From Lachnospiraceae bacterium (GTDB lineage Bacteria; Bacillota; Clostridia; Lachnospirales; Lachnospiraceae), in the NCBI GenBank assembly GCA_017542245.1, contig JAFXXN010000123.1, positions 62,001 to 126,000 of the forward strand: a DNA stretch of 64,000 nt, read 5' to 3'. The position numbers and the translations under genes were made by a program. The notes beneath the pieces were generated by a model. The model was not told the DNA's origin. It was given only the letters and a program-made list of their open reading frames with translations, and made no database searches. Below, piece after piece: positions 35,056 through 43,844 of this stretch (the stretch's first letter is position 1; each line of letters begins with the position of its first letter).

Positions 35056-35898
35056 TCAGCCGTTACCGTCTGCCCTAAATATTTTTGAAAAGCATCGTGC
35101 AGCAGCCAGATATTCTCCGGGATACAGACTGTTTTCAGCCCGCACCAGGATAGCATTAAATGCTTCCTCAACTGTGAGCTCTTTTTTCTGCCGTTCATCA
35201 ATCATCGCCTCAACAAGACTTTTGACCGGCTCTCCGGCTTTTTCTCCGTTCCATTCTGTTTTCCCTCTTTCATACAGATATCTGTAAATATGCGAAAACA
35301 TTTCTTTTTCGAGCATACTTTTACTATTGTTATTATTGCTGTCGCCAATAACAATGCTTTCGTTTTTAGGATTATTTAACTCAAAGAGTTCAGCAGGCAT
35401 GTCTATATATGATTTTCCTTCTCTTAAGTATCTCGCTATCAGCATGATCCGGTTATAATATTCTCCGTTTTTTCTTCGCTTTATTATCTCCCTGAAAGTA
35501 CATCCGTCCGATGAGACCGAACCTAAAAATGCGTTGTAGCCCGCTGTCACTGAGTTGAGCGACCCCCATATTAAGAACAGCATTCTGATAAAAAAAGTTT
35601 CCGTAAGAAAAGCTGCAAAATACATTATTGTCCCGGCTAACAGATTGGCTATGATACCTCCGCATATAAAAAGAGAGGGATTTTTTGTTATGCAAGGCGT
35701 GTACATCATACACTGACCTATAGGCGCTTTTTTATATCTTCTGAACCTGCAAATGCCATTTATTATTTCAAATGAAAATCCAAGTATCTCTACATGCAGT
35801 AATCTGTATCCGGTAATCAGGCCAAATATACAATGTCCAATTTCATGGAAAATAATCGTTGTCAGTATCAAGCTTTCCGGTCTCCTGTCAAAGTCCAA
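35056..35898 (-). CDS. M50/site-2-type membrane metalloprotease of the Tad-like operon
   Basis: The 280-residue membrane protein carries the zinc motif HEIGHC near residue 18 in a hydrophobic helix and a second M50 motif, YNAFLGSVSSDG, where Asn and Asp-Gly match the family NxxPxxxxDG pattern without the proline. Two further hydrophobic segments lie between them (ICGGIIANLLAGTIMYFAAFL). The C-terminal third is soluble. The start is a TTG at 35898 overlapping the end of the 35-residue gene upstream. No prepilin peptidase is in this operon, so this protease may process the small pilin-like proteins; that is inference. Confidence 0.7.
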   Translation of the reverse strand: MDFDRRPESLILTTIIFHEIGHCIFGLITGYRLLHVEILGFSFEIINGICRFRRYKKAPIGQCMMYTPCITKNPSLFICGGIIANLLAGTIMYFAAFLTETFFIRMLFLIWGSLNSVTAGYNAFLGSVSSDGCTFREIIKRRKNGEYYNRIMLIARYLREGKSYIDMPAELFELNNPKNESIVIGDSNNNNSKSMLEKEMFSHIYRYLYERGKTEWNGEKAGEPVKSLVEAMIDERQKKELTVEEAFNAILVRAENSLYPGEYLAAARCFSKIFRADGNG

Positions 35899-35995
35899 CG
35901 GTAAGCTTTTCCATCATATAAAGAAGCATGGTAACCGCCAGACAGAAAAGGATTGCCGCAACTGCCTTTTCCATTATTTCCGTAATATTATCCAT
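35888..35995 (-). CDS. 35-residue single-pass membrane peptide
   Basis: ATG at 35995 with GGAGG eight bases upstream, stop at 35888. The peptide has an acidic N-terminus (MDNITEIMEK) and a membrane helix (AVAAILFCLAVTMLLYMM). It overlaps the upstream gene stop by eight bases and the downstream TTG start by 11, so all three appear translationally coupled. It is Flp-pilin-sized but lacks the usual prepilin cleavage site; a substrate or partner of the adjoining protease is plausible. Confidence 0.6.
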   Translation of the reverse strand: MDNITEIMEKAVAAILFCLAVTMLLYMMEKLTVGL

Positions 35996-36443
35996 AAATA
36001 TATCCTCCGCTTATTTCAATTTTTTCAGGTATATATGAATCCCATAACAGATTTGCCGTTTTTTCTCCGATTCCCTTTCTTAACGGTATTGCCTTAAGAG
36101 TTACAAGACAGTTATATACGGCTATACTTCCCGACTTGTCGATCTGTTCCATAATTTCACTTGTATACATGATCCTTAATTCTTTGGTATTTTTTCCGGT
36201 TAACACTGTTCCGATCTCTATTTCAATCTCATAAGGGATACCGGATAAAGCTATTCCAGATATCATTTTTTCAAGTATTTCTCTTGTCAGCATACCCTCA
36301 AGCCTTATTTCCCGGTATGCTCCGTCAAGAGCAGCCGTTACCATGCTTTCTGTTCTTCCCGCAACGCTTACGCCCTTATACTTAACAGGAATAATCATAA
36401 GCAGTACTGCTGCCACAAATCCTGCTGCATATCTTCCAAGCAT
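35988..36443 (-). CDS. pilin-like single-pass protein
   Basis: The 151-residue protein starts with a short hydrophobic helix (YAAGFVAAVLLMIIPV), followed by an amphipathic helix (ESMVTAALDGAYREI) and a beta-rich remainder. This is the general pattern of minor pilins or TadE-like proteins. AAAGGA stands eight bases before the ATG. It lies 11 bases behind the paralogous pair upstream. Confidence 0.55.
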   Translation of the reverse strand: MLGRYAAGFVAAVLLMIIPVKYKGVSVAGRTESMVTAALDGAYREIRLEGMLTREILEKMISGIALSGIPYEIEIEIGTVLTGKNTKELRIMYTSEIMEQIDKSGSIAVYNCLVTLKAIPLRKGIGEKTANLLWDSYIPEKIEISGGYIYG

Positions 36444-36454
36444 ATATTATTCCT

Positions 36455-36955
36455 TTAATGTTGTGTAAACTCAATGTTAACAACCAGTCCGTTACTGTTT
36501 TTGTATACTTTTCCCCTATAAGAAGCATTCTCATTTATATGCGCTTTATCCGTGATCGTCGACTCCTGTGTCGAACCTGCATATTGAAGTCCCGAAGGCG
36601 TTATCGTCTTGTTATCTATAGTCGTTACGGCTGTTTTGTTCCCCGCATTACTGTAATTGGTTCCTGTCGAATCTTCTTTTGTGATTACTGTTACAGAAAC
36701 GTATTCTGTCTGGCACATCTCATTTATAACAGATATAACTTTAGAGCCCGAGACATCCAGCCCGTCATACATGGTTGCACTGATTTCGGAATAATCACTC
36801 ATGAGCTGTGTATATTGAGTAGTTCCTCCGTTTATAGTACTTTTAGAAGAATTTGCCATATATAAAGCCAACGCGCTCAATATTACCGCAATTATTACTG
36901 TTACTGCCAACACCAGGCCCTTTACACCTATTTCTACATTATTTCTTGAATTCAT
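36455..36955 (-). CDS. pilin-like protein, paralogue 1 (YDGLxVSG motif)
   Basis: The 166-residue protein has one N-terminal helix (GLVLAVTVIIAVILSALALYMA) and an extracellular Ser/Thr/Asn-rich domain. It contains MYDGLDVSGSKVISVINEM and ends KNSNGLVVNIEFTQH. The gene immediately upstream has the same architecture with matching motifs (QYDGLTVSGADMVNFCI, KNGIITEVVFTKK), so the two are tandem duplicates. Clean AAAGGAAGAG site. Likely structural subunits. Confidence 0.65.
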   Translation of the reverse strand: MNSRNNVEIGVKGLVLAVTVIIAVILSALALYMANSSKSTINGGTTQYTQLMSDYSEISATMYDGLDVSGSKVISVINEMCQTEYVSVTVITKEDSTGTNYSNAGNKTAVTTIDNKTITPSGLQYAGSTQESTITDKAHINENASYRGKVYKNSNGLVVNIEFTQH

Positions 36956-36968
36956 TTTTCTCTTCCTT

Positions 36969-37475
36969 TCACTTTTTTGTAAATACTACTTCTGTTATTA
37001 TTCCGTTTTTATTTCGATTTACCCTGCACATCCACTTTGACATCGGATTTACATATTCACTGTTTTCCGGATCTTTAAGTTTTACCGCCGAATCATAATT
37101 GTTATATGTTCTGCTGTTTCCGGAGCTGCTCTTTAATGTTATCTTAAATCTCGGCTGTTCTCCCGAAAAAGTATCTTCAAGCTGTTTAATACAGAAATTT
37201 ACCATATCCGCACCGGAAACCGTTAACCCGTCATACTGCATAACATCAGAATTCCTAATATATTCCGTCCTCTCATTTATCAACTCGGAAGACACTCCGG
37301 CCATATCCTGCGCAGCTCTGAACTGAGTTATCATAAGCGAAACCAGGATTACCGATAAGATGACCGATACTGCAAGAAGCAGCGCTCTCGGTGCTATTTC
37401 TATGGAATTTATCCCATAAAGCAGTCCGGCGGCATCCTTTTCCATATCAGATTTTTTTATCATCTCATATCTCAC
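36969..37475 (-). CDS. pilin-like protein, paralogue 2 (YDGLxVSG motif)
   Basis: The 168-residue protein has its hydrophobic helix at about residues 31-50 (ALLLAVSVILSVILVSLMIT) after a polar N-terminal segment ending NSIEIAPR, compared with NNVEIGVK in its paralogue. The shared E-I/V-x-x-x-x-L/ALLLAV pattern could be a processing site. GTG at 37475 is used here; ATG at 37463 is possible. It follows the platform gene by ten bases. Confidence 0.65.
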   Translation of the reverse strand: MRYEMIKKSDMEKDAAGLLYGINSIEIAPRALLLAVSVILSVILVSLMITQFRAAQDMAGVSSELINERTEYIRNSDVMQYDGLTVSGADMVNFCIKQLEDTFSGEQPRFKITLKSSSGNSRTYNNYDSAVKLKDPENSEYVNPMSKWMCRVNRNKNGIITEVVFTKK

Positions 37476-37485
37476 ACCTTTCCCT

Positions 37486-39432
37486 TTACATGCTCATCGT
37501 AATCCCTGACTGATATTCGTTAAATATCTGCATTGAACGTATCATAAAAGGACAGAGCAGATATCCGAATAAAATAAATCCACCCGGCAGTATCGCAATC
37601 ACCGCTCCCAGCATTCCCTCAGTATCCAGTAATATTTTTCTGTCAAGCTTCCTGTTTTCCTTGAAGTTTTCTATCTCTGACGATATCTCTTCGAATGCAT
37701 CTTCTATACCTATTTCGTCTGCCATCATAAAACAGTCTGCGAGCCTTCGCCACTCCGGATCTTTTTCGGATTCATACAGCCTTGAAATTGCAGCTTCTTC
37801 GGATATACTGTACTCATTGATACATTGTTTCACAGCCGGCTTGAATATTTCGGAGAACCGCTCCATTTCCTCTAAAAGCGAGATCACGGATGTCCCTGGC
37901 ACTTTCTTTAACATGTGGATTATGCTTTGAAACTGCATTATCTCATCTCTTACCCTGCCCTCAATAAGGGATTTTTTGAAAAATATCATTGTATCCGGGA
38001 ATTTATACAGTATTAACGCGGCCAGCAATGCCAACAATAAATCTTTTACCGTCAGATGTTCTTCATAATATAATAATACACGCTTTAAGATCTCATCTGC
38101 GGCACTTCCTGCTACTGCAGCATTTTTTATATCTTTTTCCAAAAGCAGTGATTCAATGAGTTCCTCCCTGCTCCTTTCAGTTCCTTTTTCAATCATTTCG
38201 GCTGTGTATTCCGGAATAAGCCTTTCCATAGCCGTAAGCTGCCTGGAATCAGCCGTCGATGTCAGCTGTGAAACATCGGGGATATCATATTTATATATCC
38301 TTGCCGATTCGGCATGTCCCATAGAAAATATAAACAGTGCTGCAATTAAACCTCCGATGTAGTACAGTATTTTCAGCATATAGAAAGTTTTGATCTTATA
38401 AACTTCGCACAAACGTTTCAGATATTCGGACATTTTTTCAGCTTTTTTCCTGTTCATTTTCATGACGAGTTCTGTAATATTTCCAAAAATCGGTATATCA
38501 GCCAGTATTTTCGCCAATCTGTACTTTTTCTTAGCGAGACGCTCTCCGTCTCTTAATTCCAAAAGGGCATTGTAACAAATAAACGTGACTGCGATGAGAA
38601 GCATTTTTATACATGCTCCGGCATATCCGTTATAAAACAGGTTGAGTGACGCTATCGTTGAAACTCCCCACATCGCTATGTACGGAATTGCTATTACCGG
38701 AAGCACTGCGGTATACATAAGTCCGGAAAAACGATGTCTTTTTTCTGCAATAAACCTTGCTTCCTCTTCAATATCATATTTAAGGTGCATACATGAATTT
38801 AAGAAAACCGACCCCTTTTCATCTTCAACATCTCCGTTTTCTTCTACAAGTTTTGCAAGAGTAAGAAATAGTTTCAGATATTTATGATATCCTCCGTTTA
38901 TAAAGCTGTTTACCTCCGAGACAGGATCTGCCGCATTAAGACATCTGCACATCTCCCTTATGTGTCCCCGCATCAGCGGCGGGCTGTCCCCTTCCGCCAT
39001 GACCAGGGCGTCTTTTATCGAGCCGCATTTATAGTAATAATGCCGCATTATTCCAAGAAATGAATCAAAACCTTTTAAGAATTTCAGTTCCAATCCTGTT
39101 ATGGATGAAGTGATAAATTCCATATAGAAAAAGTACATCATCAAGGCACTTGATATTAAAGTAAAAATTGAGGGATTTAGGCAGAAAATAATACAAAATG
39201 AAAGTGCTGAAGCTATATATATCTTTAAAATACATTTTATGGTCTGTACAGTGCATTCCTTTATATCACCGTTCAGATAGACACGGTATTTTTTCAGGAC
39301 ACTGTTTAATATCGGAAGACATATCGGAAATCTTTCCAAAAAATCATATAATCCTATGAGCAGATCTTGTGCTGTTGTTTTTCTTTTTACAAATATTCTG
39401 TCTTTATCTTTACCTCCTTTATCCTGCTGCAT
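37486..39432 (-). CDS. TadB/TadC-like inner-membrane platform protein, double length
   Basis: This 648-residue protein has two halves, each with membrane helices and a T2SSF-like cytoplasmic region. The second half is clearest: FQSIIHMLKKVPGTSVISLLEEMERFSEIFKPAVKQCI as a landmark between residues 500 and 540, then a final hydrophobic pair near LGAVIAILPGGFILFGYLL. Classical Tad systems use two genes, tadB and tadC, of about 300 residues each; here they appear fused or duplicated. It would be the platform that the TadA ATPase drives. ATG overlaps the tadA stop as TAATG. Confidence 0.75.
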   Translation of the reverse strand: MQQDKGGKDKDRIFVKRKTTAQDLLIGLYDFLERFPICLPILNSVLKKYRVYLNGDIKECTVQTIKCILKIYIASALSFCIIFCLNPSIFTLISSALMMYFFYMEFITSSITGLELKFLKGFDSFLGIMRHYYYKCGSIKDALVMAEGDSPPLMRGHIREMCRCLNAADPVSEVNSFINGGYHKYLKLFLTLAKLVEENGDVEDEKGSVFLNSCMHLKYDIEEEARFIAEKRHRFSGLMYTAVLPVIAIPYIAMWGVSTIASLNLFYNGYAGACIKMLLIAVTFICYNALLELRDGERLAKKKYRLAKILADIPIFGNITELVMKMNRKKAEKMSEYLKRLCEVYKIKTFYMLKILYYIGGLIAALFIFSMGHAESARIYKYDIPDVSQLTSTADSRQLTAMERLIPEYTAEMIEKGTERSREELIESLLLEKDIKNAAVAGSAADEILKRVLLYYEEHLTVKDLLLALLAALILYKFPDTMIFFKKSLIEGRVRDEIMQFQSIIHMLKKVPGTSVISLLEEMERFSEIFKPAVKQCINEYSISEEAAISRLYESEKDPEWRRLADCFMMADEIGIEDAFEEISSEIENFKENRKLDRKILLDTEGMLGAVIAILPGGFILFGYLLCPFMIRSMQIFNEYQSGITMSM

Positions 39433-41288
39433 TATCCACCTCTTTCACATTCCGGTTCTATGACTTCTCCATCAGCTGTTTCCTTAAAAAGCCTGTCCCA
39501 CTCGTTAAGTCCTGAATATCCCGTTTTTTCCCCTATCCTCTTTCTGGAAAATTCGGAAATATCATTTTTTACTCTGTATTCGAGTTTTTCTTTATCAAAT
39601 TCAATAATATTCGAAGTTCTGTATAAATGCCTGTCTGTTTTTCTGGAGAAATACTCCCGGCATGCTTCTTTATAGTCTGGCGGATAATCCATATTTTCAA
39701 CCGGTATAATCTCAGTTATTCTTTCTATATAAAATCTCCCTTCTACGTCATGTACCATATGCACATCAAAATTTAATATGTCCACTACCTGCTTTTCGGC
39801 GATATTTACATCATTTATTCCAAACTCGGCGACCAGTGCGTTTCTTAAGTATTCTATCAGCTTATCGGTTGTTTCATGGTGCAATGTGGTTACAGCCATC
39901 CTCGATCCCGACTGTGCTACCTGTATATACGCTCCCGCAATCTTCGGTTCATTTACCTCGCCTACTATCAATATGTCCGTATCCATCTTTTTGGTACCCG
40001 TAATGATATCATAGATGCTGAAACCGCCTCTTTCCTGCATCATATGTATATCTCTTTCGGGATATACATTGTTCAGGTTAAGCTCAAAAGAGCTTTCCGC
40101 GACCCTTATCGTATATCCCGGGTTCATAAAACCGACCAGTGATTTCAGCAAAGTCGTTTTTCCGCCGCCCATCGGACCCGAAATACAAAAGTTTGTTTCG
40201 CCCCTTGTGATCAGTTTTAACAGTGTAATTACCTTTTCGCTGTTTTTATGTATGAGCAGTGTCTCTATTTTCTTCGCATTTGCAGATTTAAATTTTCTCA
40301 CATAAAATGCCCATCCGTCGGAAACCGGCGGTCTGGCTGCTACTATACGGGATCCGTTTTTAAGAGTCCCGTGTATCACAGGATTCTTCCTGCTGAGCGA
40401 TGTTCTTATGTTATAGCGGTAAATATTTTTTACCACTCTTTCAAGATTTTCCTCCCGCTTAAAAGACAGGAACTTCAGCCTTATGAGTTTGCCATGAAGG
40501 ACACAGTAAAGAGTATCATAATTCATGCTTGATCTGTCGGTCTCATGAAGGACTGATAATTCCTCGATATAGTTATATTCAACACGGCTTCTTCCACCCA
40601 CCCCGGCCGATACTCCGTCTATGGATTCATCCATTATGAGTATATCCGCGCAGTCATGTCCGTAAAGCATCTGATAGCATCTCTGCACAAGAACGTCAAG
40701 CCTGTCGTCGAAATTTCCACTTGAAAAATATCCTTCAAATGCATCATCTACATCTCTCTCGGTTATTACATAAGGAGTTCCGTAAATATCTCCTTCTTTA
40801 GGTTTATTCCAGCCGAAATCATCCGCCATGACAGCAAATACGCCTCCGCCCAATTTCTTTAAGTAAATAGCGTACATATACTCAAATTTATCCTGAGCAC
40901 TCATACGGGTAGGTGTATCGAACGGTATGATACCGCTTATGTTGTTCTCATTTATCCCGACTCTTTTCAAAAGTATCTCTTTTATGTATTCTTTCAGATA
41001 TTCCCGGTCCCCGGCATCTCCCAGGCAGGCTTCTCTTATTGATTTTTTAAGTCTGAACTGCTGTTTTTCTCTTTTTAATGTCTCCTCACGGTTCAGATTT
41101 AATTCGGAATAGTCACTGTTCAGTATCTCGTTTATTATGATCCTGCATTCCTCAAACAGTCTTTCAGGATTCATATCTGTTACTTCTTCAGTCTTTTCCC
41201 TTCTTTCTTTTCTTTTCGAAGAATCAGAAACCAATATAAGTATTATGGGAAGAAGTATCAATGCAAGACCGGCTGCAATTCCAGGCAT
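39432..41288 (-). CDS. TadA/CpaF-like secretion ATPase with N-terminal membrane anchor
   Basis: The 618-residue ATPase has Walker A CISGPMGGGKTTLLKSL, an Asp box with IRVAESSFELNL, Walker B-like DILIVGEVNEPKIAG, and the His box TTLHHETTDKLIEYLRNAL, all in TadA/CpaF order. Unusually it begins with a membrane helix (PGIAAGLALILLPIILILVSD) and a long helical region before the N-terminal domain. The ATG at 41288 has GGAGG seven bases upstream; it lies inside the end of the upstream gene. It powers assembly or secretion in this operon. Confidence 0.85.
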   Translation of the reverse strand: MPGIAAGLALILLPIILILVSDSSKRKERREKTEEVTDMNPERLFEECRIIINEILNSDYSELNLNREETLKREKQQFRLKKSIREACLGDAGDREYLKEYIKEILLKRVGINENNISGIIPFDTPTRMSAQDKFEYMYAIYLKKLGGGVFAVMADDFGWNKPKEGDIYGTPYVITERDVDDAFEGYFSSGNFDDRLDVLVQRCYQMLYGHDCADILIMDESIDGVSAGVGGRSRVEYNYIEELSVLHETDRSSMNYDTLYCVLHGKLIRLKFLSFKREENLERVVKNIYRYNIRTSLSRKNPVIHGTLKNGSRIVAARPPVSDGWAFYVRKFKSANAKKIETLLIHKNSEKVITLLKLITRGETNFCISGPMGGGKTTLLKSLVGFMNPGYTIRVAESSFELNLNNVYPERDIHMMQERGGFSIYDIITGTKKMDTDILIVGEVNEPKIAGAYIQVAQSGSRMAVTTLHHETTDKLIEYLRNALVAEFGINDVNIAEKQVVDILNFDVHMVHDVEGRFYIERITEIIPVENMDYPPDYKEACREYFSRKTDRHLYRTSNIIEFDKEKLEYRVKNDISEFSRKRIGEKTGYSGLNEWDRLFKETADGEVIEPECERGG

Positions 41289-42100
41289 GTTTTTTCCTCC
41301 GTTTCCCCGTCGGTTATCTGTTCCGAAAAAAGGCATATCTTATCTATCGTTTCCTTCAATGCCGTAAAAAAGTATTCATCCGGACAATTCCTGTTTTCTT
41401 CGTTAAGATTCATCCGAAGATATCTGAGCACCTTTTCGTCACATATGGCGTCCCCATATCTTGTATTGTGCGGTATTTCCCCCGAATTATTTTTTCGTAT
41501 TTTCTTATAAAGATGCCGGATATTTGTAAGACTGTATTTGCTTTCCCTGTCATAATCCCCGAACAGATAAAATATCTTTTTATCCGAGAACACTTCGTTT
41601 TCGAAAAATCCGTCCAAAAGATATCTGTCCTGTCGGAGTGTCACTATGACCATGTCACACTCTTCTATTATTTTCTTTGAGTATTCATTGTTTCCGGAAT
41701 TGGTATCGACAAGAACTATATCGTAATACTTTTCTATAATGGTCAGAATATGCGCGATCATATTTTTTACTATCCCGCTTTCATATCCTTCGCGGCTGCT
41801 GTTTTTTGTACCTGCAAGCAGATACAGATTTTCGCTGATCTTTATTGAGCAGTCAGATATATGTTCACCCGTAACAGTACCTGATTTAAAATGCCTGATA
41901 ACCGCATCTATACCTGTATCCCTGAAAAAATCCCCGTTATCAACATTACCCAGGAGCGGTCTTTCAAGATTGTTTAGGTTATAGTGAGTATGCGTTACCA
42001 GAATTTTGTTTTTCTTCAACTCGGATAATGCTATTGCAACAGCCAGAAGACTGGCGGTCGCTCCTGTCCCGTGAAGAGGACTCCAAAAGGCTATTTTCAT
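41258..42100 (-). CDS. CpaE/TadZ-like MinD-family protein with degenerate P-loop
   Basis: The 280-residue protein has the MinD/ParA fold pattern: N-terminal KIAFWSPLHGTGATASLLAVAIAL, then DIVLVDTNSG in the Walker B place, and VTLRQDRYLLDGFF. The P-loop reads HGTGATA where active members have KGGxGKT, so both lysines are lost and ATP hydrolysis is doubtful. TadZ proteins position the Tad machine at the pole; some are likewise degenerate. The start overlaps the previous gene as ATGA. Confidence 0.7.
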   Translation of the reverse strand: MKIAFWSPLHGTGATASLLAVAIALSELKKNKILVTHTHYNLNNLERPLLGNVDNGDFFRDTGIDAVIRHFKSGTVTGEHISDCSIKISENLYLLAGTKNSSREGYESGIVKNMIAHILTIIEKYYDIVLVDTNSGNNEYSKKIIEECDMVIVTLRQDRYLLDGFFENEVFSDKKIFYLFGDYDRESKYSLTNIRHLYKKIRKNNSGEIPHNTRYGDAICDEKVLRYLRMNLNEENRNCPDEYFFTALKETIDKICLFSEQITDGETEEKTCLELQPVLH

Positions 42101-42756
42101 GAGAATACCCCCTTTGCGCCATGGCGGATCGCTTTTTTCAGTTCTTTTGTCATTTCTTCCGGAAATATAAATGCTGCAATCTCATACAAAAGTTTCTCCA
42201 TTTCCTTTGATACTGATGTAAAGCAGTACATATCATTGTGTTCTGCCATGACTGCATTTTTTCTGTCTTTAATATTTACCGGAAGTGCAAAAACTCTGTT
42301 ACAGTTAAAGCTGTCCGCAATTGTTTCTATCCTTTTTGAAACTGCTCCCGTATATTCCCTTATAATTATCATGCTCTCTTTCTTTAAGCTTAATGTTTCC
42401 ATAATATCTATATTTCTTTTTGATTCATCCGTCACAAGAATACAAGGATCGTTTTCTCCCTGATATCCGGAAATATCATATAATCTGAAAATACAGTCAG
42501 CCTCATTCATATCCCTTGATTTTTCTTTTTCCGAACAGCTTCCGAACGTATACCCGACACCTCTGTAATCCATTACTTTATCTACAGGTTCTACACCTCT
42601 AATATGAGGAACGAGCGGATAGAATCTGTGTGCTGTCGTATGATCCACAACTATCGTTTTCTTATTTAAACATTTTGCGATCCTTATAAGATAAAGAACA
42701 ATATCCTCAAAGTATCCTCCAACAAAGCTGATTTCCTTTCTGCTTTTCAATCCCAT
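42097..42756 (-). CDS. second CpaE-like protein of the Tad-like operon
   Basis: The 219-residue protein resembles a shortened MinD-type fold. It has ISFVGGYFEDIVLYLIRIAK at the N-terminus, KKTIVVDHTTAH, then DPCILVTDESKRNIDIMETL and RVFALPVNIKDRKNAVMAEH. No intact P-loop is present. It overlaps the CpaB-like gene and the TadZ-like gene at both ends. I infer a localisation or assembly role; no family match is certain. Confidence 0.5.
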   Translation of the reverse strand: MGLKSRKEISFVGGYFEDIVLYLIRIAKCLNKKTIVVDHTTAHRFYPLVPHIRGVEPVDKVMDYRGVGYTFGSCSEKEKSRDMNEADCIFRLYDISGYQGENDPCILVTDESKRNIDIMETLSLKKESMIIIREYTGAVSKRIETIADSFNCNRVFALPVNIKDRKNAVMAEHNDMYCFTSVSKEMEKLLYEIAAFIFPEEMTKELKKAIRHGAKGVFS

Positions 42757-43619
42757 ATTGAGCCCCCGTGTTCTGTATCCGGACTTTTTTCTTTCTCATT
42801 ATTGTTAGAAGCCCCACCGTTCGAAGATGAAAAACCAAACAGACTGTTTTCAATCCCTATCCTCTCCTCCACAGATATCGAACCTGCCAGTATTGCCTGT
42901 ATGTTGGGATTTTCCCTTATAAGTTCATACAGGGGTACGGACGGAGAATAATTTACAACCGAAGGATTTTCTTTCTCAGGAAATATGTATTTTGTAAGAT
43001 ATATCACAGAGTCCGGATACCTGTATGTATCTACCAGGGCCGAATCCATCAAAAGGATTTCTTCCTCGCTCATTTGCAGGTAAATCTTTTTTCTTGAAGA
43101 GTCAAGACCTGTGATCTTCTTTTTTGAAACAACCACATAATCGGTACCGTCCGGGTAGCGTAATCTTATGTCTACATAGTTATCCGTTTCTACATTTTCC
43201 GGGATATTTATAAAATTATATTCCGCTTCCTTGAAAAGCACGCCGTTTTCATCTCCGGCGAGAATATTTTTTGTCAGCTCGTCTCCCGGTTTTATATCTA
43301 TAAGTACTTTCTTTCCGAAATCTTCATCAGTAACAATCTCCGATGATTCCGTTAAAATGTCATATTTTTCACACATATCCGGATGCAGGACCGAACCGGC
43401 CTGTATATATTCTTTAGCTCTGTAAGCCGGCACAGTATATCTGTCTATCTTTTCTTCCAGTTCGCTTATCCTGTTTCTGTAAGATTCCTCCACATCGTCC
43501 CTGGCATTTTTAAACATATAAAAAGCTGCTCCGAAAGCGCACAAAAGTAATATGATACATATGAACAGCATCACTCCTTTAAGGCTTACTCCGGACATTT
43601 TCCTGACCCGTCTGCTCAT
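42747..43619 (-). CDS. CpaB/RcpC-like SAF-domain protein
   Basis: The 290-residue protein has one N-terminal helix (VMLFICIILLLCAFGAAFYMF), a short coiled coil (NRISELEEKIDRY) and a SAF domain: PAYRAKEYIQAGSVLHPDM, then KKVLIDIKPGDELTKNIL. CpaB proteins form a periplasmic or wall-side part of Tad machines. The C-terminal region (SSSNGGASNNNEKEK) is low complexity. It is the first gene of the 14.7-kb operon, with GGAAGGAG before the ATG and a promoter at 43739. Confidence 0.75.
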   Translation of the reverse strand: MSRRVRKMSGVSLKGVMLFICIILLLCAFGAAFYMFKNARDDVEESYRNRISELEEKIDRYTVPAYRAKEYIQAGSVLHPDMCEKYDILTESSEIVTDEDFGKKVLIDIKPGDELTKNILAGDENGVLFKEAEYNFINIPENVETDNYVDIRLRYPDGTDYVVVSKKKITGLDSSRKKIYLQMSEEEILLMDSALVDTYRYPDSVIYLTKYIFPEKENPSVVNYSPSVPLYELIRENPNIQAILAGSISVEERIGIENSLFGFSSSNGGASNNNEKEKSPDTEHGGSIWD

Positions 43620-43764
43620 CAGGCACTCCTTCCGTAATCTTAAATATGATGTTGAAAGTAAAACCCTGTTTTTACCTCAACTTATAATTATTTTCTTTGG
43701 GAAATAAAACGAATGCATGGCTAATCCCATACATATGAAATATAAATATTACTTAAAACGTATT

Positions 43765-43836
43765 CAATGTCACCTCAAAAACGCCTTCAGCATTTCCTTG
43801 GTAAAAAATGATGCTCCGCATCTTCAATTTTGTTAT
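43765..43836 (-). repeat. double-hairpin intergenic repeat, copy C
   Basis: Complete copy: AATGTCACCTC, AACGCCTTCAGCATT, then GATGCTCCGCATC and CAATTTTGTTATA. Its left end supplies the -35 box of the pilus-operon promoter. Confidence 0.8.
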
Positions 43837-43844
43837 ATATATAA

